44,048 nucleotides of DNA from Enterococcus_I eurekensis (GTDB taxonomy: Bacteria; Bacillota; Bacilli; Lactobacillales; Enterococcaceae): positions 1-44,048 of the forward strand of contig NZ_JBHSGT010000006.1 of the NCBI RefSeq assembly GCF_042654605.1, written 5' to 3'. The notes below the pieces were generated by a model that saw only the letters and a list, made by a program, of their open reading frames with translations, was not told the DNA's origin and did not search any database. Each line of letters opens with the position of its first letter. The first letter of the stretch is position 1. Positions 17,801 through 25,993 of the stretch are shown piece by piece. A program made the translations under genes and the position numbers.

Positions 17801-19180
17801 ACGAAAGAACTCTTTGGTGAAGAATATGTTTATCGCGCAGGAACGATTGGTACAGTCGCTGATAAGACCGCCTATGGCTATGTAAAGGGCTATGAGCGTG
17901 ATAATAATTTACATTTACGAAGTGCCGAAATCGATCGTTTAGCAAAAGGTGCTACGGGTGTACGTCGGACAACTGGTCAGCATCCGGGTGGGATTATTGT
18001 AATTCCAGATTATATGGATGTTTATGATTTTACACCGATTCAATTTCCAGCCGATGATTTAGATGCTGAATGGAAAACAACCCATTTTGACTTCCATTCG
18101 ATTCATGATAATATTTTGAAACTTGATATTCTTGGACATGATGATCCAACCGTTATTCGGATGTTACAAGATTTATCTGGGATTGATCCAGTTACAATTC
18201 CCACACACGATCCTGAAGTCATGCGTATTTTTGAAGGAACCGATGTTTTGGGAGTAACGCCAGAACAAATTTACTCTAAAACGGGAACGCTAGGAATTCC
18301 TGAATTTGGTACACGTTTTGTTCGAGGCATGTTAGAACAAACTCATCCGTCAACGTTTGCTGAATTGGTTCAAATTTCAGGTCTTTCTCATGGAACCGAT
18401 GTTTGGCTAGGTAATGCCGAAGAGCTAATCCGTAACGGTACAGCTGACTTAGCGAATGTAATTGGTTGTCGGGATGATATTATGGTTTATTTAATGCATG
18501 CGGGTCTTGATGACGGGATTGCCTTTAATATTATGGAAGGCGTTCGTAAAGGGAAAGGGATTCCTGATGATTGGCAAGAAGAAATGCGTAAGCAAAATGT
18601 CCCAGAGTGGTATATTGATTCTTGTTTAAAAATTAAATACATGTTCCCGAAAGCCCATGCGGCAGCCTATGTTTTAATGGCCTTGCGTGTTGCTTATTTC
18701 AAAGTTCATTTTCCGATTCTTTATTACTGTGCATACTTTTCTGTTCGTGCAGGCGACTTTGATTTAGTAGCGATGTCAAAAGGAAAAGACGCAGTCAAAG
18801 AGGCAATTGATGAAATTAATCATAAAGGGTTAGATGCTTCAACGAAAGAGAAAAACTTATTAACTGTTTTAGAAATTGCTAACGAAATGCTTGAACGTGG
18901 TTATGAGTTTACAATGATTGATTTGTATAAATCAGATGCGGACAACTTCATCATTGAAGGCAATAAATTAATTGCACCATTCCGAGCAGTTCCAAGTTTA
19001 GGGGCCAACGTGGCAAAACAAATTTGTGAGGCAAGAAAAGATGGTCCATTTTTATCCAAAGAAGATTTGGCTAATCGTGGAAAAGTGTCAAAAACCTTAA
19101 TCGAGTATATGACTGAAAATGGTGTATTGAAAAATTTACCAGATGAAAATCAATTATCATTATTTGATGATCTTTTCTAA
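14843..19180 (+). CDS. polC: DNA polymerase III alpha subunit, PolC type
   Basis: Replicative DNA polymerase of low-GC Gram-positives, with built-in proofreading, acting at the replisome. It has 1445 residues, the usual size. In order: N-terminal domain; OB fold (about 235-330); PHP domain begun by VELHLHSNMSTMDATN, which is interrupted by the 3'-5' exonuclease (about 420-590, VVFDVETTGLSAVYD and HNASFDMGFL); the PHP remainder (TGNVHYMNEEDAIY); the polymerase palm with a zinc-binding CPNC...CPNC pair near 915-945; the catalytic Asp pair in DKVPDIDLNFSGEY; and a C-terminal helix-hairpin-helix region. The start is TTG at 14843, after GGGTGA. No lesion is seen. Confidence 0.97.
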   Translation: MSTNKEKFDILLDQMNLSPELRDHPIIQTGEILQVLVHKQSKIWEFTFSFSEILPAMLFQAFYQHLVVTFKEIATTVMNVQTPNNHFNEQLLQDYWLLSMAADEFDTPFVKQVLKTQLPIINGDKIYLSVSNGAVIGNLQQQYFPVIEANYQKFGFKRFRILPKVDKEQIEEDLKALAARQQEQQEMYMQQAAEVIASNEKRKKDSQDLAPLSGPIQLGRNIPADELIMPMGNILEEERRATIQGYVFDVEVRELRSKRKIIIIKMTDYTSSFIVKKFSNNEKDEQVFDAIKKGMWLKVRGSVQEDTFMRDLVMNGQDIIEVAHESRKDYAPEGQKRVELHLHSNMSTMDATNNVGDLVAQAGKWGHKAIAITDHGGAQAFPDAHQAGKKAGVKILYGVEANVIDDGVEVAYNAQPVPLNDATYVVFDVETTGLSAVYDTIIELAAVKMHKGNVEQTFEEFIDPGHPLSKTTIELTGITDEMVRGSKSEEAVIRAFREFSEGCILVAHNASFDMGFLNMTYKKYGLPEADNPVIDTLELARYLYPEFKRFGLGVLSKKFGVGLTQHHRAIYDAEATGHLAWIFVKEAMEKHEMLLHEDLNRHVGGANSIKAARPFHATIMAKTQAGLKNLFKLISLSNIQYFHNKLPRIPRSELNKLREGLLVGTACDKGEVFVAMMQKGYEAAKEKAAFYDYIEVMPKEVYAHLIEQELVKSEQDLEDIIANLVRIGKELGKTVVATGNVHYMNEEDAIYRKILVNSMGHANPLNRHSLPKVHFRTTDEMLTAFQFLGNDVAEEIVITNPNKIAEQCDEVTPVKTDLYTPKITGSEDEITQLSYNRAKELYGSPLPEIVEKRLEKELKSIIGNGFSVIYLISQKLVLKSNDDGYLVGSRGSVGSSFVATMTGITEVNPLAPHYHCPNCQYSEFYEDGSYGSGFDMPEKDCPNCQTALKKDGHDIPFETFLGFHGDKVPDIDLNFSGEYQPVAHNYTKELFGEEYVYRAGTIGTVADKTAYGYVKGYERDNNLHLRSAEIDRLAKGATGVRRTTGQHPGGIIVIPDYMDVYDFTPIQFPADDLDAEWKTTHFDFHSIHDNILKLDILGHDDPTVIRMLQDLSGIDPVTIPTHDPEVMRIFEGTDVLGVTPEQIYSKTGTLGIPEFGTRFVRGMLEQTHPSTFAELVQISGLSHGTDVWLGNAEELIRNGTADLANVIGCRDDIMVYLMHAGLDDGIAFNIMEGVRKGKGIPDDWQEEMRKQNVPEWYIDSCLKIKYMFPKAHAAAYVLMALRVAYFKVHFPILYYCAYFSVRAGDFDLVAMSKGKDAVKEAIDEINHKGLDASTKEKNLLTVLEIANEMLERGYEFTMIDLYKSDADNFIIEGNKLIAPFRAVPSLGANVAKQICEARKDGPFLSKEDLANRGKVSKTLIEYMTENGVLKNLPDENQLSLFDDLF

Positions 19181-19268
19181 AATCAGTAAAAGAATCTAAG
19201 TTATATAAGAAAAATCGGTTGTTCGTCCAATTGTGTTGATACGCACAATTTGAGTAAAAATAATCATC

Positions 19269-19307
19269 AAAATCGGTAGAGGAATTTGATTCTCTATCGA
19301 TTTTTTT
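19269..19307 (+). terminator. Intrinsic terminator after polC
   Basis: Arms 19269-19284 and 19290-19304 (AAAATCGGTAGAGGAA with TTCTCTATCGATTTT) followed by seven T. A smaller palindrome (AATTGTG/CACAATT, about 19230-19251) precedes it. Confidence 0.88.
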
Positions 19308-19890
19308 GGGCATTAGCAAAGAGGGGCAGAGTCTCCCGCTCCCCTGCGAAAAATCACCTTGTTGGCAGAAGCTACGAGATCGTTTCGAGCCATGGTCTCT
19401 CGACTCGAAAGCTTCAAACTCTAGCTAAGTGCTAAAGCACCAACCTATAGTAATTCACATTTCGTCTTTTGGCGTAGCTACACAAGGCGTTTTTCTCCGG
19501 TCTGCTAGTGTGTTATTTGTTGATTCTTTAAATTGCTTCAGATTGTGAGAAAAATAATCTCTGAACGATGCAGATTCAATTTCTTAAATGGTAGAAATTA
19601 CGAAAACCATAGGAAACACGTCTAATTAATTTAATTTTATTATTCAAGTGCTCATTGACGCCTTTTAGTTTTGCATCCTCCAACCAATCTTCTGGGAAAG
19701 TAATATTTTCATCTGTTAATCCAAGTATTTTTCTAGTATTATTGTCCGTGAGGCTTCACTCCTGATTTGTGTTTGTTTTCGACGACTACATTTTATCAGT
19801 TCGAAACCTCTTCTTGTTTGTAAAATAAAAAAAGTGATGAAAGAAAATCTCTATGACATTTTTCCATCAACACTAAATATTATACAACCG
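19308..19890. other. Decayed region with IS debris
   Basis: Apart from the ISL3 transposase tail at 19576-19755 there is no usable reading frame. The 19320-19500 part is richer in GC than its surroundings and holds an imperfect hairpin (GAAGCT...TTTCGAG with CTCGAAAGCTTC, about 19370-19426). GGGCATTAGCAAAGAG at 19308-19323 resembles an ISL3-type terminal inverted repeat and may mark the old IS end; no matching right end was found. Confidence 0.5.
19576..19755 (-). pseudogene. ISL3-family transposase, C-terminal remnant
   Basis: On the minus strand, about 59 codons read NTRKILGLTDENITFPEDW and then NNKIKLIRRVSYGFRNFYHL, ending at TGA. The phrase KLIRRVSYGFRNF is the hallmark C-terminus of ISL3 transposases. 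A stop codon lies directly upstream in frame, and nothing of the catalytic core is present, so the gene is a dead remnant. Its presence shows that the gap between polC and the next gene was once an IS insertion site. Confidence 0.8.
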
Positions 19891-19930
19891 AAAAAACGGG
19901 GTGGGACGTTTGTCTCAGCCCGTTTTCTTA
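19891..19930. terminator. Bidirectional hairpin of the GGGxTGGGAC type
   Basis: AAAACGGG (19893-19900) pairs with CCCGTTTT (19919-19926), and inside it TGGGAC pairs with GTCTCA. It has A/T runs on both sides. Hairpins with a GGGAC/GTCTC core are common in intergenic DNA of enterococci and listeria. Confidence 0.75.
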
Positions 19931-20017
19931 TATAGTCAATTTATCGATAAAAATGCTATTTAATGGTCAACATTTTTATTAGAATAGGAGTATTAAAGCT
20001 TGTAGGGAGGTTTATTG

Positions 20018-20604
20018 ATGTTTAAAACGCAACGATTGATAATTTAATTAGACCGTTTGAGAGTAACGAGGACGATTTGAATGCGTTACAACAAATTCTG
20101 GGTGAGGAAACGGTCAATACGTATTTACCGTGGTTTCCGATTAAGACACGCACTGAAACGATTGCATTTTACCAAGAGAAAATTGCAAAGCGAACAATAT
20201 TTGCAGTATCTCGCTTCTTTTTGGCAGTTTGTTTGAAAATTGATAATCGGCCGATTGGCTATGTATCTCTTTCAACTAATGAGAATCATGACTTTGGCTA
20301 TGGTCTACGTAGTGAATATTGGAATCAAGGAATAATTACCGAAGCGGCTGAAGAGGTATTGGAACAATTAAAGGCTCAAGGTTTGGATTATGTGACAGCC
20401 ACGCATGATAGAGAAAATATCGCAAGCGGGCAAGTGATGAAGAAATTAGGAATGAACTATCAATATTCTTGTGCAGAAAATTGGCAGCCAAAAGGAAAAA
20501 TGGTGACGTTTAGAATGTATCAGTTAAATTTTAAAGCGTCTGTTGAGACGTATAAAAAGTACTGGGATGAAAGTGAAGAACATTTTATTGAGACTGAACT
20601 TTAG
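20018..20604 (+). pseudogene. GNAT acetyltransferase, frameshifted near the N-terminus
   Basis: RimJ/RimL-like GNAT protein. A proper start exists at 20018 behind AGGGAGG and reads MFKTQRLII, but then meets TAA. The frame resumes one register over with IRPFESNEDDLNALQQILG and runs to 20604. The cause is visible: TAATT occurs twice in tandem at 20040-20049. Removing one copy restores MFKTQRLIIRPFESNEDD, a normal GNAT start. The rest is intact, with the acetyl-CoA region around DFGYGLRSEYWNQGIITEAA. An internal ATG at 20077 has no ribosome site and would lose the first beta strand. The gene is therefore probably inactive, unless slippage at the 5-bp repeat restores it. Confidence 0.85.
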
Positions 20605-20646
20605 TGTCTAATCTTCTATAGACGGAGCAGGGGTCTAGTTAGTATC

Positions 20647-20692
20647 AAAAAGCCTAATAAAATGACTAAATCATCATTTTATTAGGCTTTTT
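20647..20692. terminator. Bidirectional terminator between the GNAT pseudogene and the phosphatase gene
   Basis: A perfect 19-bp inverted repeat (20647-20665 and 20674-20692), each arm beginning with AAAAA and ending in TTTTT on the opposite arm. It serves converging genes. Confidence 0.93.
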
Positions 20693-20699
20693 CAAATTA

Positions 20700-21272
20700 T
20701 TATTTAACTGTTTGTTTTTTGTCTTCAAGCGTAATATTTTCAAAAGCAATTAGCTGCTCATCTGAAAAAGTTAGCTGGTAAGCATCTGGCATCTTCATTT
20801 TCAAAAAATCAGTATAACCAAATTGACCATTAGTCAAAGAATGGAAAAGGACCGATAGGGCAGTGCCATGTCCACAAATCAAGACGGATTCATTCGTGTC
20901 TTTTAAAAGTTTTTTAAAAGGTGGTAGAACTCGGTTTGCTACATCATTTAACGATTCACCACCGAGTAATTTGTAATCAAAGTCTTGCCATTGTTGTAGA
21001 GCAAAAGAATCAAAGTCTGCAAGCCACTCACCGACAGATCGTTCTCTAAATAAATCAATTGTTTGAATCTCTAGAGCTAGTTTTTGCGCAGTTGGTTTGA
21101 CGGTATCAATCGTGCGTTGAAACGGACTTGAATAGATTTGAGTAATTTTTTTATCAAGAAAGTAGGCACTGATTTCTTCAGCAAGTCGTTGACCTTCTAA
21201 TGTTAACGGTGCTTGTTCATGATGAACCGTTGTATCACGGATGGAATGGCGTAGAAAATAAATTTGTTTCAT
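20700..21272 (-). CDS. Histidine phosphatase family protein (phosphoglycerate mutase-like)
   Basis: Cytosolic phosphatase of the branch-1 histidine phosphatase superfamily, about 190 residues. It begins MKQIYFLRHSIRD; the catalytic His lies in LRHS, where most members have RHG. Other family marks are IYSSPFQRTIDT, ERSVGEW and LICGHGTALSVLF, with the second active-site His. The substrate cannot be told from sequence. The ATG at 21272 is chosen; a TTG two codons upstream (21278) has better spacing to AGGAG and is an alternative. It lies 21 bases downstream of the rRNA methyltransferase gene and is probably co-transcribed with it. Confidence 0.88.
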   Translation of the reverse strand: MKQIYFLRHSIRDTTVHHEQAPLTLEGQRLAEEISAYFLDKKITQIYSSPFQRTIDTVKPTAQKLALEIQTIDLFRERSVGEWLADFDSFALQQWQDFDYKLLGGESLNDVANRVLPPFKKLLKDTNESVLICGHGTALSVLFHSLTNGQFGYTDFLKMKMPDAYQLTFSDEQLIAFENITLEDKKQTVK

Positions 21273-21293
21273 TAGCAAAGCGACTCCTAAAAT

Positions 21294-22670
21294 TTATTTT
21301 TTAGTCAATTTTACAACGACTTCACAACGAGCCGTTTGTGGAAACATATCGACGGATTGCAAGTAATCCACATGATACGTTTTAGTCAGTACTTTTAAAT
21401 CACGGGCTAATGTTGATACGTTACATGAAACGTAGACCAGTTTTTTTGCTGGATAGTTGGTTAGGGCTTCAAGTAACGGTTCACCTAAACCAGTTCGTGG
21501 CGGATCAACGACAATCGCATCTGGTTTAAAACCAGCGGCTAACCATTGAGGTAGTAGCTCTTCAGCGGTTCCGACTTCATAGCGTGTGTTTGTAAAACCT
21601 TTACGCAAAGCATTGGCTTTAGCATCTTCAATCGCTTGAGGAATAATATCCATTCCTCGAACTTCTTTTGCAAGGTGAGCAAGACTCAGACCAATCGTTC
21701 CAACGCCACAATAAGCGTCAACTAACGATTCATTTTTACTTAAATCTAGTGCGCGACGTGCTTCCTCGTATAAAACTTTTGTTTGTTTTGGATTCAATTG
21801 GAAGAAAGCTCTTGGCGATAAATCAAAAGTTAAATCATTGATTTTTTCTTCGATGGCTTCTTGGCCCCACAAGTGGATCGTATCATCACCCATAACAAGT
21901 GAGGTTTTTTTATTTTGTACGTTTTGCATAATTGAAACAACTTCGGGTAATTTCTCGTTAATTTCACGAATCAAATGATTTTTCTTCGGTAGCTTTGGTG
22001 TCGAAGTAATAAAAACTAATTGAACTTGTCCTGTTTCAATTCCGATTCGAACCATCAGCGTTCTTAAAATACCGCTATTTTTATGTTCGTTGTAAATTGG
22101 TAGTTGATAATGGTTAATCAGTTCTAGGACAGTATTTAAGACTTTTTGGGTTGTTTCTTCTTGTACCAAACAATTATCGATTGCTACTAAGTGGTGAGAA
22201 TTCATTTCATAAAGTCCAGCTTCAGCTTGTTGAGTATGATCGTTAAATTGTAGTTGGAACTGAGCTTTATTACGGTAGCGCCATGGATCGTCCATTCCGA
22301 TAGTATCTTTTAATTTATAATTACGAAAATCGGCGGGTTTAAACTTTTCAAGTGATTGTTTCAATAAGTCTTTTTTAAAGTCGAGTTGTTTGTTATACGC
22401 TAAATGTTGTAATTGACAGCCACCACAACGATCGTAAAATTCACAAGGAGGCTCAATTCGGTCTGGACTGACTTTAATGATCTTAATTAGTTCAGCCTCA
22501 GCAAATTTTGGTGAGGCTTTTGTTACACGGACTTGAACATCTTCTCCCGGTAAAGTGCGTGGCACAAAAATAATCAGTCGTTTGTAATAGCCAATGCCTT
22601 CACCGTTAATTCCTAGGCGTTTAATTTTAATTTGTAATGTTTGATTTGTGGTTACTTGTACTTGGTTCAT
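21294..22670 (-). CDS. 23S rRNA (uracil-C5)-methyltransferase, RlmD/RlmCD type
   Basis: S-adenosylmethionine-dependent enzyme that puts a C5 methyl on uracils of 23S rRNA. In Gram-positives the single RlmCD enzyme modifies both U747 and U1939. It has 458 residues. There is an N-terminal TRAM domain (about 5-65), then the iron-sulfur cysteines in CEFYDRCGGCQLQHL (with a fourth Cys in NCLVQ), then the methyltransferase domain with VDAYCGVGTIGLSLA (AdoMet site), IVVDPPRTGLGEPLLEAL, and the catalytic Cys in YVSCNVSTLARDL. The start follows a weak ribosome site (GAGGCC). The gene is intact, and the histidine phosphatase follows. Confidence 0.93.
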   Translation of the reverse strand: MNQVQVTTNQTLQIKIKRLGINGEGIGYYKRLIIFVPRTLPGEDVQVRVTKASPKFAEAELIKIIKVSPDRIEPPCEFYDRCGGCQLQHLAYNKQLDFKKDLLKQSLEKFKPADFRNYKLKDTIGMDDPWRYRNKAQFQLQFNDHTQQAEAGLYEMNSHHLVAIDNCLVQEETTQKVLNTVLELINHYQLPIYNEHKNSGILRTLMVRIGIETGQVQLVFITSTPKLPKKNHLIREINEKLPEVVSIMQNVQNKKTSLVMGDDTIHLWGQEAIEEKINDLTFDLSPRAFFQLNPKQTKVLYEEARRALDLSKNESLVDAYCGVGTIGLSLAHLAKEVRGMDIIPQAIEDAKANALRKGFTNTRYEVGTAEELLPQWLAAGFKPDAIVVDPPRTGLGEPLLEALTNYPAKKLVYVSCNVSTLARDLKVLTKTYHVDYLQSVDMFPQTARCEVVVKLTKK

Positions 22671-22718
22671 AAGAAGGCCTCGATTTCTTTATTTGTTTTT
22701 CTCGCGTCTCTTTTTTAC

Positions 22719-22758
22719 ATTTTAGCACAGTTTTCAACCGAATTGGGAAAAGTATGAT
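22719..22758. promoter_or_regulatory. Divergent promoters for the rRNA methyltransferase gene and recX
   Basis: On the minus strand an extended -10, TGC-TAAAAT (22727 down to 22719), serves the methyltransferase gene. On the plus strand TTTTCA (22731-22736), 16 bases, and TATGAT (22753-22758) serve recX. The two overlap, so the genes may compete for polymerase. Confidence 0.5.
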
Positions 22759-22791
22759 AGACTAGAAATTGGCTATTAAGAGGTGAGATAA

Positions 22792-23586
22792 ATGGAAATT
22801 AAACAAATTAAATTAGAAAAAAATAATTTTTATACGGTGATATTTTCTGAAGGGCAAGAAGTCCAAGTCTCGGAAGATTTACTAGTGAAACATCGCCTAT
22901 TAAAAGGTAGTGAAATTACGCCGGAACTTTTTGAAAAATTAAAAGCAAGTGCTGGTTATCAAATTGGATTACAAATGGCTTATAGCTATGTCAGTTACCA
23001 ATTACGTAGTCAGTTAGAAATGCGTCAATATTTAAAAAAGAAGGAAGTTTCATCGGCTGATATCCAAGAAATCATGCTTCGTTTAAAGGAGCTTTCTTTA
23101 ATCGACGATCAAGTCTATGCCGAAAGCTATATTCGGACGCAAATGCGAATGAGTGATAAAGGACCTTATGTTTTAACGCAAAATTTAAAGCTAAAGGGCA
23201 TTGATTCTTTGATTATTGAACAAGCCATGTATTTATATACGATGGATCAACAGCTAGCCGTGGCTACTAAAGTTGCTGAAAAAGCTTGGCGTAAAAATCA
23301 AACAAAAAGTTATCAAGAAAATTTACAAAAAATCCGTACGACTTTAATGCAAAAAGGTTTTGGCAGTGAAGTCATTCAACTAGTACTTGATGAGCTAGCT
23401 TTTGAAAAGGATGAAGAATCGGAACAAAATGCGTTAATGATTGAAGGCAATAAGTTACTACGTCGTCATCAACGTTTAGAACGTAGTAAGATGATTCAAA
23501 AAATAAAAGGCCAATTGTATCAAAAAGGTTTTTCGTTGGATCAAATCCAACATTTTATTGATGAGGAAGTTAAAGAAGATGAGTAG
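22792..23586 (+). CDS. recX: RecX regulator of RecA
   Basis: Cytosolic protein that binds the RecA filament and limits its recombination activity. It has 264 residues, longer than the roughly 150-residue proteobacterial form but normal for lactobacilli. Three-helix repeats can be followed: YSYVSYQLRSQLEMRQYLKKK, LIDDQVYAESYIRTQMRM..KGPYVLTQNLKLKGID, and later MQKGFGSEVIQ and LYQKGFSLDQIQHFI. The start follows AGAGGTGAG. It overlaps mutY by 8 bases, so the two repair genes are translationally coupled. Confidence 0.92.
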   Translation: MEIKQIKLEKNNFYTVIFSEGQEVQVSEDLLVKHRLLKGSEITPELFEKLKASAGYQIGLQMAYSYVSYQLRSQLEMRQYLKKKEVSSADIQEIMLRLKELSLIDDQVYAESYIRTQMRMSDKGPYVLTQNLKLKGIDSLIIEQAMYLYTMDQQLAVATKVAEKAWRKNQTKSYQENLQKIRTTLMQKGFGSEVIQLVLDELAFEKDEESEQNALMIEGNKLLRRHQRLERSKMIQKIKGQLYQKGFSLDQIQHFIDEEVKEDE

Positions 23587-24736
23587 TCAGTTAAAAAAAT
23601 GGAAATCAGCAGAAATTGCGGCTTTTCAAGAGCAATTTTTATTTTGGTATTATCAACATAAGCGTACCTTACCATGGCGCGGGACGAATAATCCTTACTA
23701 TATTTGGATTTCTGAAATTATGTTGCAACAAACACGGGTCGATACAGTAATCGGTTATTATTATCGTTTTATTGATAAATATCCAACGATTCAAGCGCTA
23801 GCCGAAGCCGAAGAAGAAAGTCTTTTAAAAGTTTGGGAGGGGCTAGGTTATTATTCACGTGCCCGAAATTTAAAAGTGGCTGCGCAGCAAATTGTTGCAG
23901 AATTTGATGGCCGCTTTCCTGAGACGTTTGAAGAAATTCAAACATTAAAAGGAATTGGCCCCTACACAGCGGGAGCGATTAGTAGCATTGCGTTTGAATT
24001 ACCTGAACCTGCGATTGACGGCAACTTGATGCGAGTGGGTAGTCGGCTCTTTGGTATTGATGCTGATATTGCGAAAGCGAGTAGCCGAAAAATTTTTGAT
24101 GAAGCTTTTAGAGAGATTATTTCACATGAAGCGCCTGGTGATATGAACCAAGCATTTATGGATTTGGGTTCGAGTATTTGTACACCAACCAGTCCAGATT
24201 GTGCCAACTGTCCTTTAAAAGACTTTTGTCAGGCCTATCAAACAAATACGCAGCTAAATTATCCGGTAAAATCGAAAAAAGTCCCGCCTAAAGACGTTTA
24301 TTATGTTGCAGGTATCATTGAAAACAGCCAAAAAGAATTTCTAATTATCCAGCGACCGGAAAAAGGTTTGCTAGCTAAGTTATGGCATTATCCATTAGAA
24401 GAAGTGTCTGAAGCAACTTTTAAAGAATATCAAACGAACTATGTCAAACAGGAACAAAAGCTGTCACTAGATCTTGTGGCCGAATCAGAACTTTTTGAGA
24501 TTTTTAACGAATTACCGATTGTTTGGCAAACGAGACATTTGGGTGAAGTGAAGCATGTTTTTAGTCATTTGCGTTGGCATGTCTTGATTTTTTATGGACG
24601 AACCAATCAAAAATTTGATTATGAGGGTGGACACTGGATTGCAGGAAAAGATTTTGAAACGATTACTTTTCCAACGATTCAACAAAAATTAGTTGCCAAA
24701 TTTCTAGAAAATCAGAAAGTTCGTAAAGTTTTGTAG
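23579..24736 (+). CDS. mutY: A/G-specific adenine DNA glycosylase
   Basis: Base-excision repair enzyme that removes adenine mispaired with 8-oxoguanine. It has 385 residues. The catalytic domain shows WISEIMLQQTRVDTVIGYY (catalytic Glu), the helix-hairpin-helix LKGIGPYTAGAISS, and the catalytic Asp in AIDGNLMRVGSR. The iron-sulfur cluster cysteines are CTPTSPDCANCPLKDFC (C-x6-C-x2-C-x5-C). The C-terminal NUDIX-like domain (about 230-375) recognises 8-oxoG. An upstream in-frame ATG at 23558 lies inside recX. I chose 23579 because GAGGAAG precedes it and the product starts MSSQLKKW. Confidence 0.95.
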   Translation: MSSQLKKWKSAEIAAFQEQFLFWYYQHKRTLPWRGTNNPYYIWISEIMLQQTRVDTVIGYYYRFIDKYPTIQALAEAEEESLLKVWEGLGYYSRARNLKVAAQQIVAEFDGRFPETFEEIQTLKGIGPYTAGAISSIAFELPEPAIDGNLMRVGSRLFGIDADIAKASSRKIFDEAFREIISHEAPGDMNQAFMDLGSSICTPTSPDCANCPLKDFCQAYQTNTQLNYPVKSKKVPPKDVYYVAGIIENSQKEFLIIQRPEKGLLAKLWHYPLEEVSEATFKEYQTNYVKQEQKLSLDLVAESELFEIFNELPIVWQTRHLGEVKHVFSHLRWHVLIFYGRTNQKFDYEGGHWIAGKDFETITFPTIQQKLVAKFLENQKVRKVL

Positions 24737-24753
24737 GCAAATAGCATTTTTAT

Positions 24754-24762
24754 TGCTATAAT
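24754..24762 (+). promoter_or_regulatory. Extended -10 promoter before the ntdP-like gene
   Basis: TGC-TATAAT is a perfect extended -10; no good -35 lies upstream. A small leader hairpin (TTGGTG/CACCCAA, about 24772-24793) follows. Confidence 0.6.
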
Positions 24763-24826
24763 GTTTACGATGTTGGTGTGAAAAGCACCCAAACAAATGC
24801 GGTTATTCGCTGAGGGAAGGTTGACT

Positions 24827-25360
24827 ATGCGCGTTCCAAAAGAAGGAGAGTTTGTCAGCATTCAAAGCTACAAACATGATGGCAAGTTGCATCGTACGTG
24901 GCGTGATACCATGGTGTTGAAGACCAGTGAATATTCCATGATTGGCGTTAATGATCATACATTAGTTACAGAGTCAGATGGAAGACGATGGGTTACCCGT
25001 GAACCAGCGATTGTTTTTTTTCATAAAAAATACTGGTTCAATGTCATAGCAATGATTCGTGAAAAAGGTGTGTCCTATTATTGTAATCTAGCTTCACCCT
25101 ACTTATTAGATGAGGAGGCGCTAAAATACATTGATTATGATTTAGATATCAAAGTTTTTCCTGATGGTGAAAAACGATTACTAGATGTGGATGAATATGA
25201 GTTACACAGTAAGCTTATGGGCTATCCCGATGATATCGATTATATTTTAAAAGAAAATGTCAAAATTTTAGTGGATTGGATTAACAATGAGAAAGGTCCT
25301 TTTTCTCAAGGGTATATCGATATATGGTATGACCGCTACAAGCAATTGTCTCAAAAATAA
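24827..25360 (+). CDS. DUF402 nucleoside tri-/diphosphatase, NtdP-like
   Basis: About 177 residues, matching the DUF402 family whose Staphylococcus member hydrolyses nucleoside tri- and diphosphates. The start MRVPKEGEFVSIQSYKHDG is the usual family start. An earlier ATG (24797) has no ribosome site, whereas GAGGGAAGG lies before 24827. Visible marks are the hydrophobic YWFNVIAMIREKG, YYCNLASPYLLDEE, the acidic YIDYDLDIKVFPDGE and the C-terminal LVDWINNEKGPFSQGYIDIWY, which supply the metal-binding acids and Tyr residues in the family. It stands alone with its own promoter and terminator. Confidence 0.88.
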   Translation: MRVPKEGEFVSIQSYKHDGKLHRTWRDTMVLKTSEYSMIGVNDHTLVTESDGRRWVTREPAIVFFHKKYWFNVIAMIREKGVSYYCNLASPYLLDEEALKYIDYDLDIKVFPDGEKRLLDVDEYELHSKLMGYPDDIDYILKENVKILVDWINNEKGPFSQGYIDIWYDRYKQLSQK

Positions 25361-25361
25361 C

Positions 25362-25396
25362 AAAAAAAACTGGATAATTATATCCAGTTTTTTTAT
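25362..25396. terminator. Bidirectional terminator
   Basis: ACTGGATA (25369-25376) pairs with TATCCAGT (25381-25388), flanked by A-run and T-run, between the converging ntdP-like gene and the minus-strand GNAT. Confidence 0.88.
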
Positions 25397-25401
25397 TTTT
25401 T

Positions 25402-25833
25402 TTATAATTTTTTTGTTAAGGTGAAATGAGGAATACCTGCATCCATAAAGCGTTCGCCTTCAACATGATAGCCTAATTTTTCATAAAAGGGGATTGCAGA
25501 TTCTTGTCCACCAAGTGTGATGCTAGTAAACTGTTGTTCTTTACAGAAGTTTTCGGCAAAGGTCATCAGCTTTTGTCCAAGGTGTTTTTGGCGTGCTTCT
25601 TTAATGACAGCCATCCGTTGTAATTTAATTTGACCATCCTCTAAAGGAAGTAATCGTAAAGTTGCTAAAGCTTTATTCTCTTCATAAAGGACAAAATGAA
25701 GTGTTAATGCTTCGTACTCATCAATTTCAAGTTCTAACGGCACGTTTTGTTCGTGAACAAAGACCTCATTACGAATGCGTAGAGCGTCAAGATAAATTTG
25801 ACTCATCGTGTCTCTCGTATATTTAATTATCAT
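25402..25833 (-). CDS. GNAT family N-acetyltransferase
   Basis: Small acetyltransferase of about 143 residues. The acetyl-CoA-binding region is visible as LQRMAVIKEARQKHLGQKLM (about 73-92), with the later GGQESAIPFYEKLGYHVEGERF, typical of GNAT domains. The start at 25833 (MIIKYTRDTMSQ) is chosen because GAGAGGTG lies 9 bases upstream; longer in-frame starts overlap that ribosome site. The substrate is unknown. It is transcribed away from the CNNM transporter gene. Confidence 0.82.
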   Translation of the reverse strand: MIIKYTRDTMSQIYLDALRIRNEVFVHEQNVPLELEIDEYEALTLHFVLYEENKALATLRLLPLEDGQIKLQRMAVIKEARQKHLGQKLMTFAENFCKEQQFTSITLGGQESAIPFYEKLGYHVEGERFMDAGIPHFTLTKKL

Positions 25834-25934
25834 GTTTTTCATCACCTCTCAACGTTAGTATAACTGCAAAAAGTCGATATGCAAACAATTGTTTTTTAAG
25901 TCAAAGAAAGTGAACGTTAGTTATTGTTTTTTGA

Positions 25935-25993
25935 TTGCAAAGAATCTTACTTTATGATACGATTCTCTCGTGGATAATTCCACGCTTTTTTTT
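25935..25993 (+). promoter_or_regulatory. Promoter of the CNNM gene with a hairpin and U-run at the transcript start
   Basis: TTGCAA (25935-25940), a 17-base spacer, and TACGAT (25958-25963). The predicted start falls at about 25970. Directly there, CGTGGA (25969-25974) pairs with TCCACG (25979-25984) and is followed by C and eight T, the form of an intrinsic terminator inside the leader. Confidence 0.5.

Noticed and set aside
19752..19755. Programmed frameshift in the ISL3 remnant
   Set aside because: No upstream transposase part is present within this window in any frame, so there is nothing to join.
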